Assembly: GCA_003255025.1 (NCBI GenBank)
Contig: QANY01000163.1
Location: 346,501-410,500, forward strand
DNA length: 64,000 nt
From: Datisca glomerata
Taxonomy: Eukaryota > Streptophyta > Magnoliopsida > Cucurbitales > Datiscaceae
Direction: 5' to 3'
Part shown: one piece after another, positions 54,972 to 64,000 of the stretch
How the letters are laid out: the number at the start of each line of letters is the position of its first letter
Numbering within the stretch: the stretch's first letter is position 1
Translations under genes and position numbers: made by a program
The notes under the pieces: model-generated
Told to the model about the DNA's origin: nothing
Database searches by the model: none
What the model saw: only the letters and a program-made list of their open reading frames with translations

Positions 54972-55241
54972 GTACACTAAAACTTCTCACTACATTGAAG
55001 GACTGGTTCTTCTACTCTGCTACATTTTCATTACAGCATGCTTTTTCGTCTCCAACCCTCCCTTGAGTAAGTAATTTTATTCATTTTCATCTCTTTTTAC
55101 GGCTTAATGTACATAACTCAATTAATTAACACAACAATGGAATAATTATTATTCTATTTTCTCCATGTTTATTCCACAGAGCAAGGAAATGACATCAACT
55201 TGGGACTCAAATCACCACTACAAAACAACCTTGGTCCCTAA
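54972..55241 (+). pseudogene. CAX copy B: last two exons
   Basis: After an acceptor GCATGCAG the exon (54972-55066) reads YTKTSHYIEGLVLLLCYIFI and TACFFVSNPPL; the last exon (55180-55241) reads NDINLGLKSPLQNNLGP, then TAA. The expected QDGTSHY start is eroded to RYTKTSHY. These are the residues that should follow AFTL at 7621, so this is the continuation of the same gene across a 47-kb intron. Exon borders equal those of copy A (63/178). Confidence 0.85.
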
Positions 55242-56300
55242 CATTTCTTTTTCATTAATGGTCCTGAACTAATTAGTAATTACCGTGAATTTTTTTTTTT
55301 AAAATCCATTATTAAAACGTTTTATCAATTCATAGACCAAAATGAAAAGGAGTATATATTAAGGATTAAAATGAAAACTGGATAATTAAGGCTTTAATTA
55401 ATTAACTATATCATCTGTAATTTGTGTTTAGAATGAAACCTTAAATGCAGGTTGGAGCTTAATTTTTGGGGTTGGAATATCAGGATTCAGGAGGAAAATT
55501 TCATAGAAATTTCAGCAAATTCATTGGATTTGTTATTCTTGTCTTTCAAATGGTCTCTCGATGGCCTTCAAGAAAGCCAACGTTTATAAATATTTAAGCT
55601 CGTCGTTGAAGCTTGATGATGAAGGTCACAGCAGCTATGAAATCTCTCTGGGTTTTTTGTAATTTGAGCTGTGTCTTTATTCTAATAATATTCGTATTAA
55701 GTCAATAAGTGGGAACTGGATGATGTTGTCCTTCCGTTCCGCATTTTAATGTAATTTTGGGTTTATTATAATATAATAAAATCATCATATTTCTGTGTCG
55801 TTCTTTTGTTTGTAAATATGGGAGAGTAACTAGGCCATTTTTTACCCATCAGATGAAAAATAATAAGAAAATAAAAAACTTAATGAAACGCATCCCAAAA
55901 CGTCTATTACAAAATAGACAATCTGATTATCGAATTTTCCATAAGAACAGAGAACAGTAAAGAATTCTGATCAATTTACTTTCATTATCTTAAAGTTTAT
56001 GCCTTTAGACTTTAATTAATAGATAAACATATAATTGGAATCATGTAAGATTTTAACCTAAGCTTATACGGGGTTACGAAGATGAGGGTCATTTACACTC
56101 GAAATGTTAAATTGCTGTAAATACTATTTTCTGCATGACGTCTAAAATGACATGGAGTTATAGCTTTTTTTTTCTTTCCCTAATAGTTTGATAAATCGAT
56201 GTTTCTAATTGAGGTAAACTTATCGACTTAGTATCATGAAAAGTAAAAGTTCAAGCTGATGTAAAATTTGTTAGATAGAAGAACTAACTTTTATATCTCA
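54972..56300 (+). repeat. Tandem segmental duplication, right copy
   Basis: 55005-56040 matches 1-1110 and 56140-56300 matches 6285-6590 in order. It lacks the copia 1 element, the SINE-like insert and about 85 bases after the CAX stop codon. No gene besides the CAX exons is seen; 55242-56300 is 3' flank. Confidence 0.8.
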
Positions 56301-56344
56301 ATTTCTCGAAATATTAACTATTTCACTAGCTAGTCGGGGGTGAC

Positions 56345-57436
56345 ACGATAGGCCTAATATCTACATTAAAAGAAGGATCCATCTCCTGAGTTTTTTAACG
56401 GCATAAATACCAGGATTAATTCCTGACCATTGGATCTGACCAGGACAATCTCAACCGCTGGTTTACAATTCCCCCTTGTCTTTACAACCAGTCACCATTT
56501 GCTCTCTCTTTTTCGAACAAAACACCTCATTCTCTCTTCTTCGAAAACTTCTCTCTCTTCTCTCTCGAAAACATGAGCTCCATCTTTATTCTCCATTCTT
56601 CCTTTCATCATGTCTTCAATCGAGCTCTCTTTACACTTTGCAACCTTCTCCTTCGACTTCAACCCAAGACCCAGACGAACTCAGCTTCTCCTCCCATGAA
56701 CGACCAAATTCTAGGGCATGCGAGGATTAATTTCTCCTTGACCAAAACCAAGGCACGCGAACTCAGAAGCTTCCCTTCTCATTCGACTTCAACCTAAAAG
56801 TGAGGGCACACTCTCTCTCTTGCTATTGCGCGCCGTCATGTTCCACGCAAAGCTCCCATTGAAGGTGTCTGAAGCTCGCGCAACTCCTTGTGAAAACAGG
56901 TGAGCTCGACCCTATTTTCTCTGAGTTCTCGAGTTTTACTTAAATATTTTTTGTGATGTTGGTTGTAGATCTGAAATTTTCTGTGATTTTTTAGATTTTC
57001 TTTGTGGGGTTGGATATAAAACGGATGATTTTTTAGGTATGTCATTTTGGATTATGTTTCATATACTTAGTCTTTGAAAACAGAGTTCTCGAGATTTTTC
57101 AATGATTGGTTTGGATTCTATTTCAAATTGAAATTTTGATAACTTTTATAGAGGAAAAATGCTGAGATGTTCCAGCTCCCTCTCGGTGGTGATGGATTCC
57201 AATAGGTGTTGTTTGGTCTCCCAAACTCCCATCCATGACCAGTATGATCATATGATAGTTTTCTACTTAGTGTTTGGAAGTTTTCTAGAGCCATAAACTG
57301 AAATACTGAAGTTCATGTAGCGTTTATTTAAGCTAAAAGAAACATTCAAGTTTTAGATCCATAATTATCTAAATATTTTTTTGTTCAAGATCCGATTATG
57401 TCTCTGTAATTGCCGTAAACACGTCTTCTGAGCAAA
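56345..57436 (+). other. Gene-start-like CT-rich segment, no recognised protein
   Basis: 56408-56460 carries ATTAATTCCTGACCATTGG and GATCTGACCAGGACAATC, related to 35560-35620 on the minus strand. A CT-rich leader-like stretch follows (56490-56580). Open frames of 70-84 residues (56476-56797) encode no recognised domain. 56900-57436 is AT-rich and intron-like. The segment leads directly into the Deg9-like and kinase exons. Confidence 0.45.
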
Positions 57437-57526
57437 TTCCTTGGAGAGGATGCAGTGATTGTTGTTGGGTATCCCATTGGAGGAGACACTATCTCAGTAA
57501 CTAAGAGGGTTGTATCACGTATAGAG
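57437..57526 (+). pseudogene. Deg9-like serine protease exon fragment
   Basis: Reads [20 protein letters not shown] and RVVSRIE, ending at a GT donor (GAG|GTATGG at 57526). This is the segment ahead of the catalytic serine loop in plant Deg9-type (DegP/HtrA) proteases, where [20 protein letters not shown] is highly conserved. Only this exon is present; catalytic H, D and S exons are not seen. It is followed, about 75 bases later, by exons of an unrelated kinase in the same orientation. Confidence 0.8.
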
Positions 57527-57597
57527 GTATGGTTCTTATGGGTAAGCTTCTGGTTTTTTGTCTATGTCTCATTTGCTTTTTTTTTATTCTTTTACGC

Positions 57598-58119
57598 ACT
57601 AGTCAGGGGGATTTCTATATTTTGTTGATTTGGATTTTCACGCGGATACCTTTAATATATATATATTTATTCTTTTCTAAGGATTTTAATTGCAACCTAG
57701 GTCATGGACATGCTAGGACCCAGTCTTTAGGACATTTGGAATACACATGGCCAGTAGTAAGAAAAACAATGTTTCTTTGTTCAACTTCTAACCATTTTTG
57801 TCTGTATGCATTTAAACTTGATTTAATCCATTTTATTTTGTTCATGTATGCTTACAGGAAGCCACCAAGTATGGTAGCTTGCATTGCAATGGAGGCAATA
57901 TCAATCTTTGAGAAGGTTCACTTGAAATGGTAAGTTTTTTGTTATCTTCTAGCCTTCTATGTATTCACTTTCTTGAAGTAATAGTTAGTTTCTACTGTAA
58001 ATGATATTGTTCCTCCTTAAATAGGTTTGTGCACGGAGATGTGAAGCTAGAAAACTTTTTACTTGGTCAAGCTAGGATAGCAGATGAAAAAAAGGCTATA
58101 TCTTATAGATTTGATATTA
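57598..58119 (+). pseudogene. MUT9-like (casein kinase I-related) kinase fragment, four exons
   Basis: Pieces in order: SQGDFYIL (57601-57624), VMDMLGPSL-stop-DIWNTHGQ (57701-57756; TAG replaces the expected Trp), PPSMVACIAMEAISIFEKVH (57858-57929), and FVHGDVKLENFLLGQA (58025-58119), the catalytic loop with HGDVK..N in place of HRDLK..N, a trait of plant MUT9-like kinases. Introns with GT/AG borders remain, so it is a genomic copy, not a retrocopy. The N-lobe and everything after the catalytic loop are missing; a nonsense codon and P-to-L change confirm decay. Confidence 0.85.
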
Positions 58120-58739
58120 GGTGTGTTGTCTAATTAAGTCATTATTAAGGTTCTATGTATTTTTCATGCATCATTTATAACAGCTTGTTTTATAAATACA
58201 ATCTTTACTCATCAAACATGGATCATGTGTCTGCTTTTCTGCCATTAACATAAAATGAGAAAAACCAATTAATTAAAATAGGTGTCTTTTAATTAGGATG
58301 AGAGATTCATGTAAAATAGGTGTCTTTTAATTAGAAGAGAAGAAAAAAAAGTGTTTTCATGGCTTTTCAAATGCCTGTCTACAATTTATTTCATCTTAAA
58401 TGGTTATATGTTGCTTATTGATAAAAAACTAACACAAGGAAATTCTTTATGTCTATTTGCGAGTACTTGAACCCAATTTAGCTTTGGTGCTTAAATTGTC
58501 TGACCTTGGGGGTTATGCCTCCGATGACACATTACAACTTGGAATGAAACGATGCAGCTGAAGTAATTATTAAAAAAATAGTATAATGGATTTGTATTTG
58601 TGTTATATCCAGAATGTAAGTTAGAAGTGTTTTGTAGAGTTTATGATAGAGATACTTTTTAAAGGAAATTCTCAATTAAATTTATTTTATTTGGTAATGA
58701 GTTATTATTTCATAATGATTTACAATGAGATTAGTACAT
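58120..58739. other. AT-rich stretch without recognised gene
   Basis: A 25-base phrase (AAAATAGGTGTCTTTTAATTAG) occurs at 58276 and 58314. No other feature. Confidence 0.4.
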
Positions 58740-59790
58740 GACAATCGTTATTTCATAATCGAGTGTGCAAATGACTAAGTGTAAAAAAATAGCAAAGTGC
58801 ATCAGAACACTTGTGTTGAAAATGGCTACCTTGTGAAAATCTTAAGTATATGAAAATAATTAGTGACTGAGGGGGTCGACGATCAAGAAGTGAGTTCCAT
58901 CAAAACAAGTACATGAAAATGGAAAAGTGGTGTGAAAATGACCAGGTGTAAAAATGACTAAGGGTGTGAAATGACTAAGTGTATAAAAATAGCAAAGTGC
59001 ATCAAAACACTTGTGTGAAAAGGCTACCTTGTGAAAACATTAAGTACGTGAAAATAGTTAAGTTCCATCAAAACAAGTACGTGGAAATGAAAAAGTGAGA
59101 ATGAAAATATGACTAAGTGTTTAAAAATAGCTATATGTATAATGGTTAAGTGTGTAAAAATGGTTAAGTGTATGTGATTAAAAATAGTTAAGTGTATGTG
59201 ATTAATATGATTAATGTGCTTACTTGTGTAAACAACCACCAGTAAAGACACAAAAACCACTGTTAAAGGTAATAAAATCATCGGTATAAAAGGGTTCACC
59301 AAAATGTAAAAAAGAATATTCTTGGGGTTCACCTAAAATGTACCTCTAGTTAAATACGTGAAAATAGTTAAGTACGTGAAAATAGCTAAGTTCCATCAAA
59401 ACAAGTACGTGAAAATGAAAAAGTGGAGAATGAAAATATGACTAAGTGTATACTTAAGTTTGTGAAAATGTGTGAAAACAAGTCATGGAAATGACTATGT
59501 GTGAAAATGACTAAGTGTACAATAATTGTTGAGCGTGTGAAAAGAACCAAGTGTGTAAATATAACTAAGTGTGTAAAATGACCAAGTGTGTGAATATAGC
59601 TAAGTGTGTAAAATCACCGAGTGTGTGAATATAGCTAAGTGTGTGAAAAAAGATAAATGCAATGCATAATTTTATGAGAGAGATAGAATTTACAAGTACA
59701 TGAAAACCATAACTATGTGAAATTAATATGTATGCTTAAGTGTGAAAATATGACTAAGTGCATGAGAATAACTAAGTGTATCAAAACAAG
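58740..59790 (+). repeat. Complex tandem array of GTGAAAATGACTAAGTGT-type units
   Basis: Dozens of degenerate 15-20-base units such as GTGTGAAAATGACTAA, GTACGTGAAAATAGTTAA and GTGTAAAAATGGTTAA. A higher-order period is visible: the block with AAATAGCAAAGTGCATCA... GGCTACCTTGTGAAAA at 58790-58850 recurs at 58988-59040 (offset about 198). The block TTCCATCAAAACAAGTACGTG recurs at 58892, 59059 and 59389. One patch (59288-59330) has the GGTTCACCAAAATGTA motif of the neighbouring element B arrays, so the two array types belong together. Confidence 0.85.
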
Positions 59791-59880
59791 TAGGGTCAAA
59801 CGCCACAATGGGGACCTAAACACCATCACTACATGGCGATTTGTCATTCAAGCATGGCTGGTGATTCGCTTACCATGACT

Positions 59881-59945
59881 GGCGTTTGAGGCCTGTTGGT
59901 GGCGTTTGGGGCCTGCTGGTCGCGTTTGGGACCCAAATGCCAAAC
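59881..59945 (+). repeat. GC-richer GGCGTTTGGGGCCTG short tandem repeat
   Basis: GGCGTTTG(A/G)GGCCTG(C/T)TGGT occurs twice in full and a third time in part. It is an island of higher GC inside the array region; no function recognised. Confidence 0.7.
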
Positions 59946-60914
59946 ATAGAGGCGCTTGGTCCCAATACTCCCTATTGGATCGTGGCACGCACAGGTCAAC
60001 TTCCAGAGGGCGTAACTTTTGACTCAGGTGGAATCACGTGGGTGGTAAGATATAAAATCAAATTTTATTCAAAGCTCTACATGTACAATGGGGTTAAAGT
60101 GTCACAACCCAGTTTCAGGTCCAAAAATACTGTTTTAAGTACTTTCGGAGACTCAAAAACTGTTTCAGTCTTAATTTTAGGCTTTTTCGTAATTCCTATC
60201 TCTTTTAACTTTTAGAATTTTTTATATGCTTATAAATTAAAATGTAAATAGGTTATTTTCCACATTTTATGGGGTTATAATTTATAAAATAAAAAGTTAA
60301 AATTTTAAATTTCAATATTCAATTTCAAACTTTTAGCGGATATGTTCGAATTATAGATAGAATCCGGCCTTAAATGTTATACATGTTCGTCAAACCGATA
60401 AATAGGATTTACCGACCATCATAACATCACGATCTATAATTATATATGGTGAAAACCCGTCTCGCTCGATACTATCACAAAAGAACAACAACATTATCAA
60501 TGACAACTTTTAACGAGTTTATAAATAAGTGTTCAATTGTATCGAGAATCCTTAATTAATCCAATCTAATTTCACATAATAAGTGAGTATTATGAAGGTT
60601 TGCATTGAAATAACGAGTTTTTTCTATTTTTTTCGATAATTTTTCAAGTGTACGGTAAATATTTATAATAATATCAATTTTATGGTTGATTGTGAAGAAT
60701 GGCGATTAGAGCCATATAAATGGCGATTAGGCCCAAAAATGGCGATTGGGAGGGAGACTGGCGATCGCCTATTATATATGGGGTTTGGGGAATGAAATAG
60801 GCGATTGAAGGCATAAAACTAGCGTTTACCTTTGATGATGCGATTAGCACCTTTAGGATGGTGTTTAGGAGCTAAAAATAGGCGATTCGCCTATTAGGTT
60901 TGGCGATTAGGTTT

Positions 60915-61165
60915 TATGTAATTGGTGAACCTCTCCAATAATTATTATTTGTATGTATTTGGTGAACTCTACTTTGTAATTGGTGAACTCCATTACGTAA
61001 TTGGTGAATCTCAGTACGTATTTGGTGAACCTCACTATGTATTTGGTGAACCCCTCTAAGAATTATTAATTTGTACGTAATTAGTGAGCTCTAGTATGTA
61101 GTTAGTGAACCCCAGTACATATTTGATGATCCCCTCCAAATTAATTTGTACGTATTTAGTGAACC
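60915..61165 (+). repeat. Array of TTTGGTGAACCTCAGTACGTA-type units (first block)
   Basis: About ten degenerate 21-base units, same motif as 19800-20373, with AAGAATTATTAATTTGTACG spacers. Confidence 0.85.
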
Positions 61166-61199
61166 CCACTACGTTGTGGGGTATAAAGGGAATCTTGGG

Positions 61200-61645
61200 G
61201 GGTTTACAAAATATTTAATGTACAAAATTAATAATTCTTGGAAGGGTTCACCAAAATATTTCACGTACAAATTAATAATTCTTGGATGGGTTCACCAAAA
61301 TATTTCACGTACAAAATTAATAATTCTTGGATGGGTTCACCAAAATATTTCACATGCAAAATTTATAATTCTTGAAGGAGTTCACCAAAATATTTCACAT
61401 GCAAAATTAATAATTCTTGAAAGGGTTGACCAAAATATTTCACGTACAAAATTAATAATTTTTGGAGGGGTTGACTAAAATATTTCACATACAAAATAAA
61501 TAATTATTGGAGGTATTCACCAAAATATTTCACGTACAAAATTAATAATTCTTGAAGAGGTTCACCAAAATACTTCACGTATAAAATTAATAATTCTTGG
61601 AGGTGTTCTCCAAAATTTAAAAATTAATTTTCTTCGAGGTGTTCT
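61200..61645 (+). repeat. Array of a 44-45-base unit in element B
   Basis: Nine or ten copies of GGTTCACCAAAATATTTCAC plus GTACAAAATTAATAATTCTTGGA, starting at 61247, 61291, 61336, 61381, 61426 and so on. A 45-base unit keeps one frame open for 110 codons (repeat KLIILGWVHQNISRT); I regard that as an artefact. It sits where element A has unrelated sequence. Confidence 0.9.
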
Positions 61646-62049
61646 TCTAAAATGTAGTGGGGAAAGATTATTTTACTTGATACTTATTGTAAAATGACAA
61701 CAACATACTCAAGAATACATTCTTAAGCGTTTATGAATAAGTGTTTAATTGTTTTAACAATTTCTTACTAAATTCAAATTTAATTTAAAATATAAATGAA
61801 GATACTTAATGTTCACATAAAAAATCTAGAATCTTGATAACTTTGTTTGCGATTCATCTTATATATCCTGATTAATTTTAAAAAATCAAATTTGTTGAAA
61901 GACCATCATAAAAAGGTCCTAAAACCATTGTATTGATGCACATCCGCTGAAAAAATAACAAAACTGCCAAAAATGAAATAAATTGCCAGGACCGCCGGTA
62001 TTGGGCCCCAAAAACCATCGATATTGGTTAGAGAAACCGTCGGGATAAA

Positions 62050-62462
62050 TTGGTGAAACTCAGTACGTACTTGATGAACTCGACTATGTATTTGATGAAC
62101 CTCTCTAAGAATTATTAATTTGTATGTATTTGATGAACCGCACTATGTAATTGGTGAAACTCAGTACGTATTTGGTGAACCCCTCCAGAATTATTAATTT
62201 GTACGTATTTGGTGAATCTCAGTACGTAATTGGTGAACCATGTACGTATTTGGTGAACCCCTCCAAGAATTATTAATTTGTACGTAATTGGTGAACCCTA
62301 GTACGTAATTGGTGAAACTCAGTACGTAATTGGTGAACCTCAGTACGTATTTGGTGAACCCTCTAAAAATTATTAATTTGTACGTATTTAGTAAACCTCA
62401 CTACATATTTGGTGAACTCCAGTACGTATTTGATGAACCTCGGTACGTATTTGATGAAAAAA
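62050..62462 (+). repeat. Array of TTTGGTGAACCTCAGTACGTA-type units (second block)
   Basis: About eighteen 21-base units with interspersed TTATTAATTTGTACGTA spacers, near the CACTA-like end, in one orientation, whereas the matching array in element A flips orientation three times. Confidence 0.85.
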
Positions 62463-62539
62463 AAACTTATTACATGCTTGACTTTGTGTAGCCTAGATTG
62501 CTCCAAATGTAATCTAAGAATAATCTATTTGTTGTAGTG

Positions 62540-62990
62540 TTTTCTCTTTAACAACCGATTATACTATGTTAATTAATTTGGTAGGCGTAAATTAAAAAAA
62601 GCACTTGATATATATATAATACAGTTTCGTTTCTTATTGAAATAAATAAGTTTTTTATTTCTATGATGTTAAAATGAAGGGTATGCATTTTTGGTCCCTT
62701 AATTTTAATCATCTTTCATTTAACTTCTTAAATTTTATTTTAGATTAACTTACTCTTTAAATTTTGAACTCGGTTTCATTTGTTTCTATGGGCAACTTCG
62801 TGAGTGAAATTTGACGCTAATGATGTCTTAGCAAGCAAAATTGATTTCACAACATTCTTTCAAAACCTGATAATACTAAGTCGTCATCATCGTCACATAT
62901 TACTTACAGAATTGATCATAGAAACAAATTAAAAATATGTTCAATACTAAGGACTATATTTTTTGTTGTCAAAGGAAAATTTAGTTACTA
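62540..62990. other. AT-rich spacer without recognised gene
   Basis: Contains TTTTTGGTCCCTTAATTTTAATC text (62688-62712) resembling 7950-8020, a texture of decayed plant mobile elements, but no boundaries. Confidence 0.4.
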
Positions 62991-62999
62991 AAATCAAAA

Positions 63000-64000
63000 C
63001 AGAAACATAAGTTCCATTTTCACGAAAGGAATATTCTCTTGAAAAGGACTACACTTGATGACACACTCCGCTGCAAAATAGCTCTCCCTAGCACAAATAT
63101 GGGCTAGAATATTTGTACTCTAGGGCAGTGTCCAAAGGTAAAAATACCAAAACCATAAGGAGGAGTAATAACATAAAAATAATGGAACCAATCTCAGGAT
63201 TATTAAACGACATGCACTTGACATCTTGAACTAAATTCAGGCAATCCGAGTAGGAAACTTTAAGCTTTCTTCCATGCTTTATCGAATTGCCTCCACTTCA
63301 ATTAAAAGAACGAAAAATAGTTGTTGATATTTCTGAATCCCACTGAAATGAGATTTCCTTCTAGGTCCCATACTGCTCATCCTATGCCCCTTCCGTCCAG
63401 TAATCTAGCCGCATTGGAAAAGAGAATCCAGTGAACACCATGTGGCTTGTCCTTTGTTGCGAAGGTCATCCCCAATAGAAGAGTGGTGTGCTGAAATAAA
63501 AGAAGCACAAGAAAGTTCTGAACAATTTTCTTCCGCAACATTACTATCTGTTTAGGATCAAAACAAATTCCTATAAATAATTTATTATTTCTAGCTTTTC
63601 AAAAATACCACAGATGAAATATGAAGCAAGTAAGGAACTCCTTTTTAGTGTCTTGTCTTTTCATGAACTTCGAGACCAAAATCTATTTTTCAATACTAGT
63701 TCTCCCCCGAAGCTTAGAAGATTTCAGCTCGAATCTGCTGTAGAACCAGTACATATTTGCATAAAGACAGTTGAAAAACAAGTAGCAAGAAGATTCCATA
63801 TCAGACTCACATAAATGGCAAATATCATCAGTCAAAACTCCTCTTTTTGTCAAATTACTTTTGCAACCAAGATATTTCATTCAGAAGCCGTCCCATGAAG
63901 TTCAAGAATTTAGGTGGAATTTTTAATATCCATGAATCTTTCCAAACATATGCATCGTGATTAGTACTACTCGACCTAGTCGATTTTTCCTTCCCATTCT
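63000..64000 (-). mobile_element. LINE 2 fragment (zf-RVT and RNase H), minus strand, runs off the window
   Basis: On the minus strand SNLTKRGVLTDDICHLCESD and MESSCYLFFNC (about 63750-63860) form the zinc-binding zf-RVT end (C..C...H/C..C). Further left, SDCLNLVQDV (about 63205-63255), and then GIFTFGHCPRVQIF and AILQRSVSSSVV-like text with shifts, correspond to the RNase H (catalytic D; V..AN..AH.LAR box decayed). It is a plant L1-type ORF2 3' end, a different copy from LINE 1. The rest of the element lies to the right of the window. Confidence 0.75.

Larger units (their letters stand above)
60215..62539 (-). repeat. Element B: array-bearing repeat, inverted copy of element A, with CACTA-like end
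   Basis: Runs antiparallel to element A (19510-21590). Its right end, read on the minus strand, starts CACTACAACAAATAG (62539 leftwards), the look of a CACTA (En/Spm) transposon terminus, and is followed outside by TTT. No transposase is seen and a matching left CACTA end was not found, so full limits are unknown; the array at 58740-59790 may be part of it. Element A lacks the CACTA end. Subterminal direct and inverted short repeats fit the CACTA class. Confidence 0.6.

Noticed and set aside
58025..58119. Functional protein kinase gene
   Set aside because: Only the middle of the kinase domain is present, with a nonsense codon at 57728 and no N-lobe or activation segment; it is a captured fragment.
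59886..60215. 109-codon frame at 59886-60215
   Set aside because: Starts inside the GGCGTTTGGGGCCTG repeat and shows no domain; composition-driven.
61146..61478. 110-codon frame with 15-residue repeats KLIILGWVHQNISRT
   Set aside because: It is produced by the 44-45-base array and breaks as soon as the unit length slips; no leader, start context or relatives.

Overview
This is plant nuclear DNA, most likely from a eudicot. It is AT-rich and intron-bearing, packed with LTR retrotransposons, LINEs and DNA transposons, and its few host genes are plant families: a CAX vacuolar cation/proton exchanger, an AP2/ERF factor, and fragments of a Deg protease and a MUT9-like kinase. Nothing bacterial or viral was recognised and no CRISPR, rRNA or tRNA gene was seen. 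All calls come from reading the sequence; nothing was searched or aligned by software.

The framework is a tandem duplication of a CAX gene. The window opens in the last two exons of copy A (1-239). Its 3' flank runs to about 6590 but is split by a Ty1/copia element (1132-6223) and a SINE-like insertion (6334-6477). Copy B is a pseudogene. Three of its exons lie at 7057-7621 and its last two at 54972-55241, followed by a 3' flank matching that of copy A. I therefore read the 47 kb between 7622 and 54971 as one intron swollen by nested insertions.

From left to right that intron holds: a minus-strand Ty3/gypsy Tat-like element (8251 to about 19280) split by a copia element (10728-18574); a tandem-array-rich repeat (element A, 19510-21590); a featureless stretch; a plus-strand Tat-like element with a target-site duplication (23545-34863), which contains a solo LTR of the same copia family (32062-34255); a purine-rich minisatellite segment (34900-35600); an L1-type LINE (36908-44970) interrupted near its 5' end by a hAT transposon (36921-40490); a short AP2/ERF gene (45262-45552); a Mutator-like element (45713-50317) with a GRF zinc-finger gene and a transposase lacking its catalytic core; and a third copia element (50406 to about 54945).

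Beyond copy B (after 56300), a chimeric segment joins a Deg9-like protease exon to three or four MUT9-like kinase exons. It is followed by a large tandem-repeat region whose right part (60215-62539) is an inverted relative of element A and ends in a CACTA-like terminus. A minus-strand LINE fragment reaches the right edge.

No intact transposon protein was found. The only uninterrupted host-type reading frames are the end of CAX copy A and the 96-residue ERF. The most notable observations are the 47-kb intron reading, the antisense gene shared by two Tat-like elements, the chimeric gene fragments, the GRF gene inside a Mutator-like element, and the array-bearing repeat pair.
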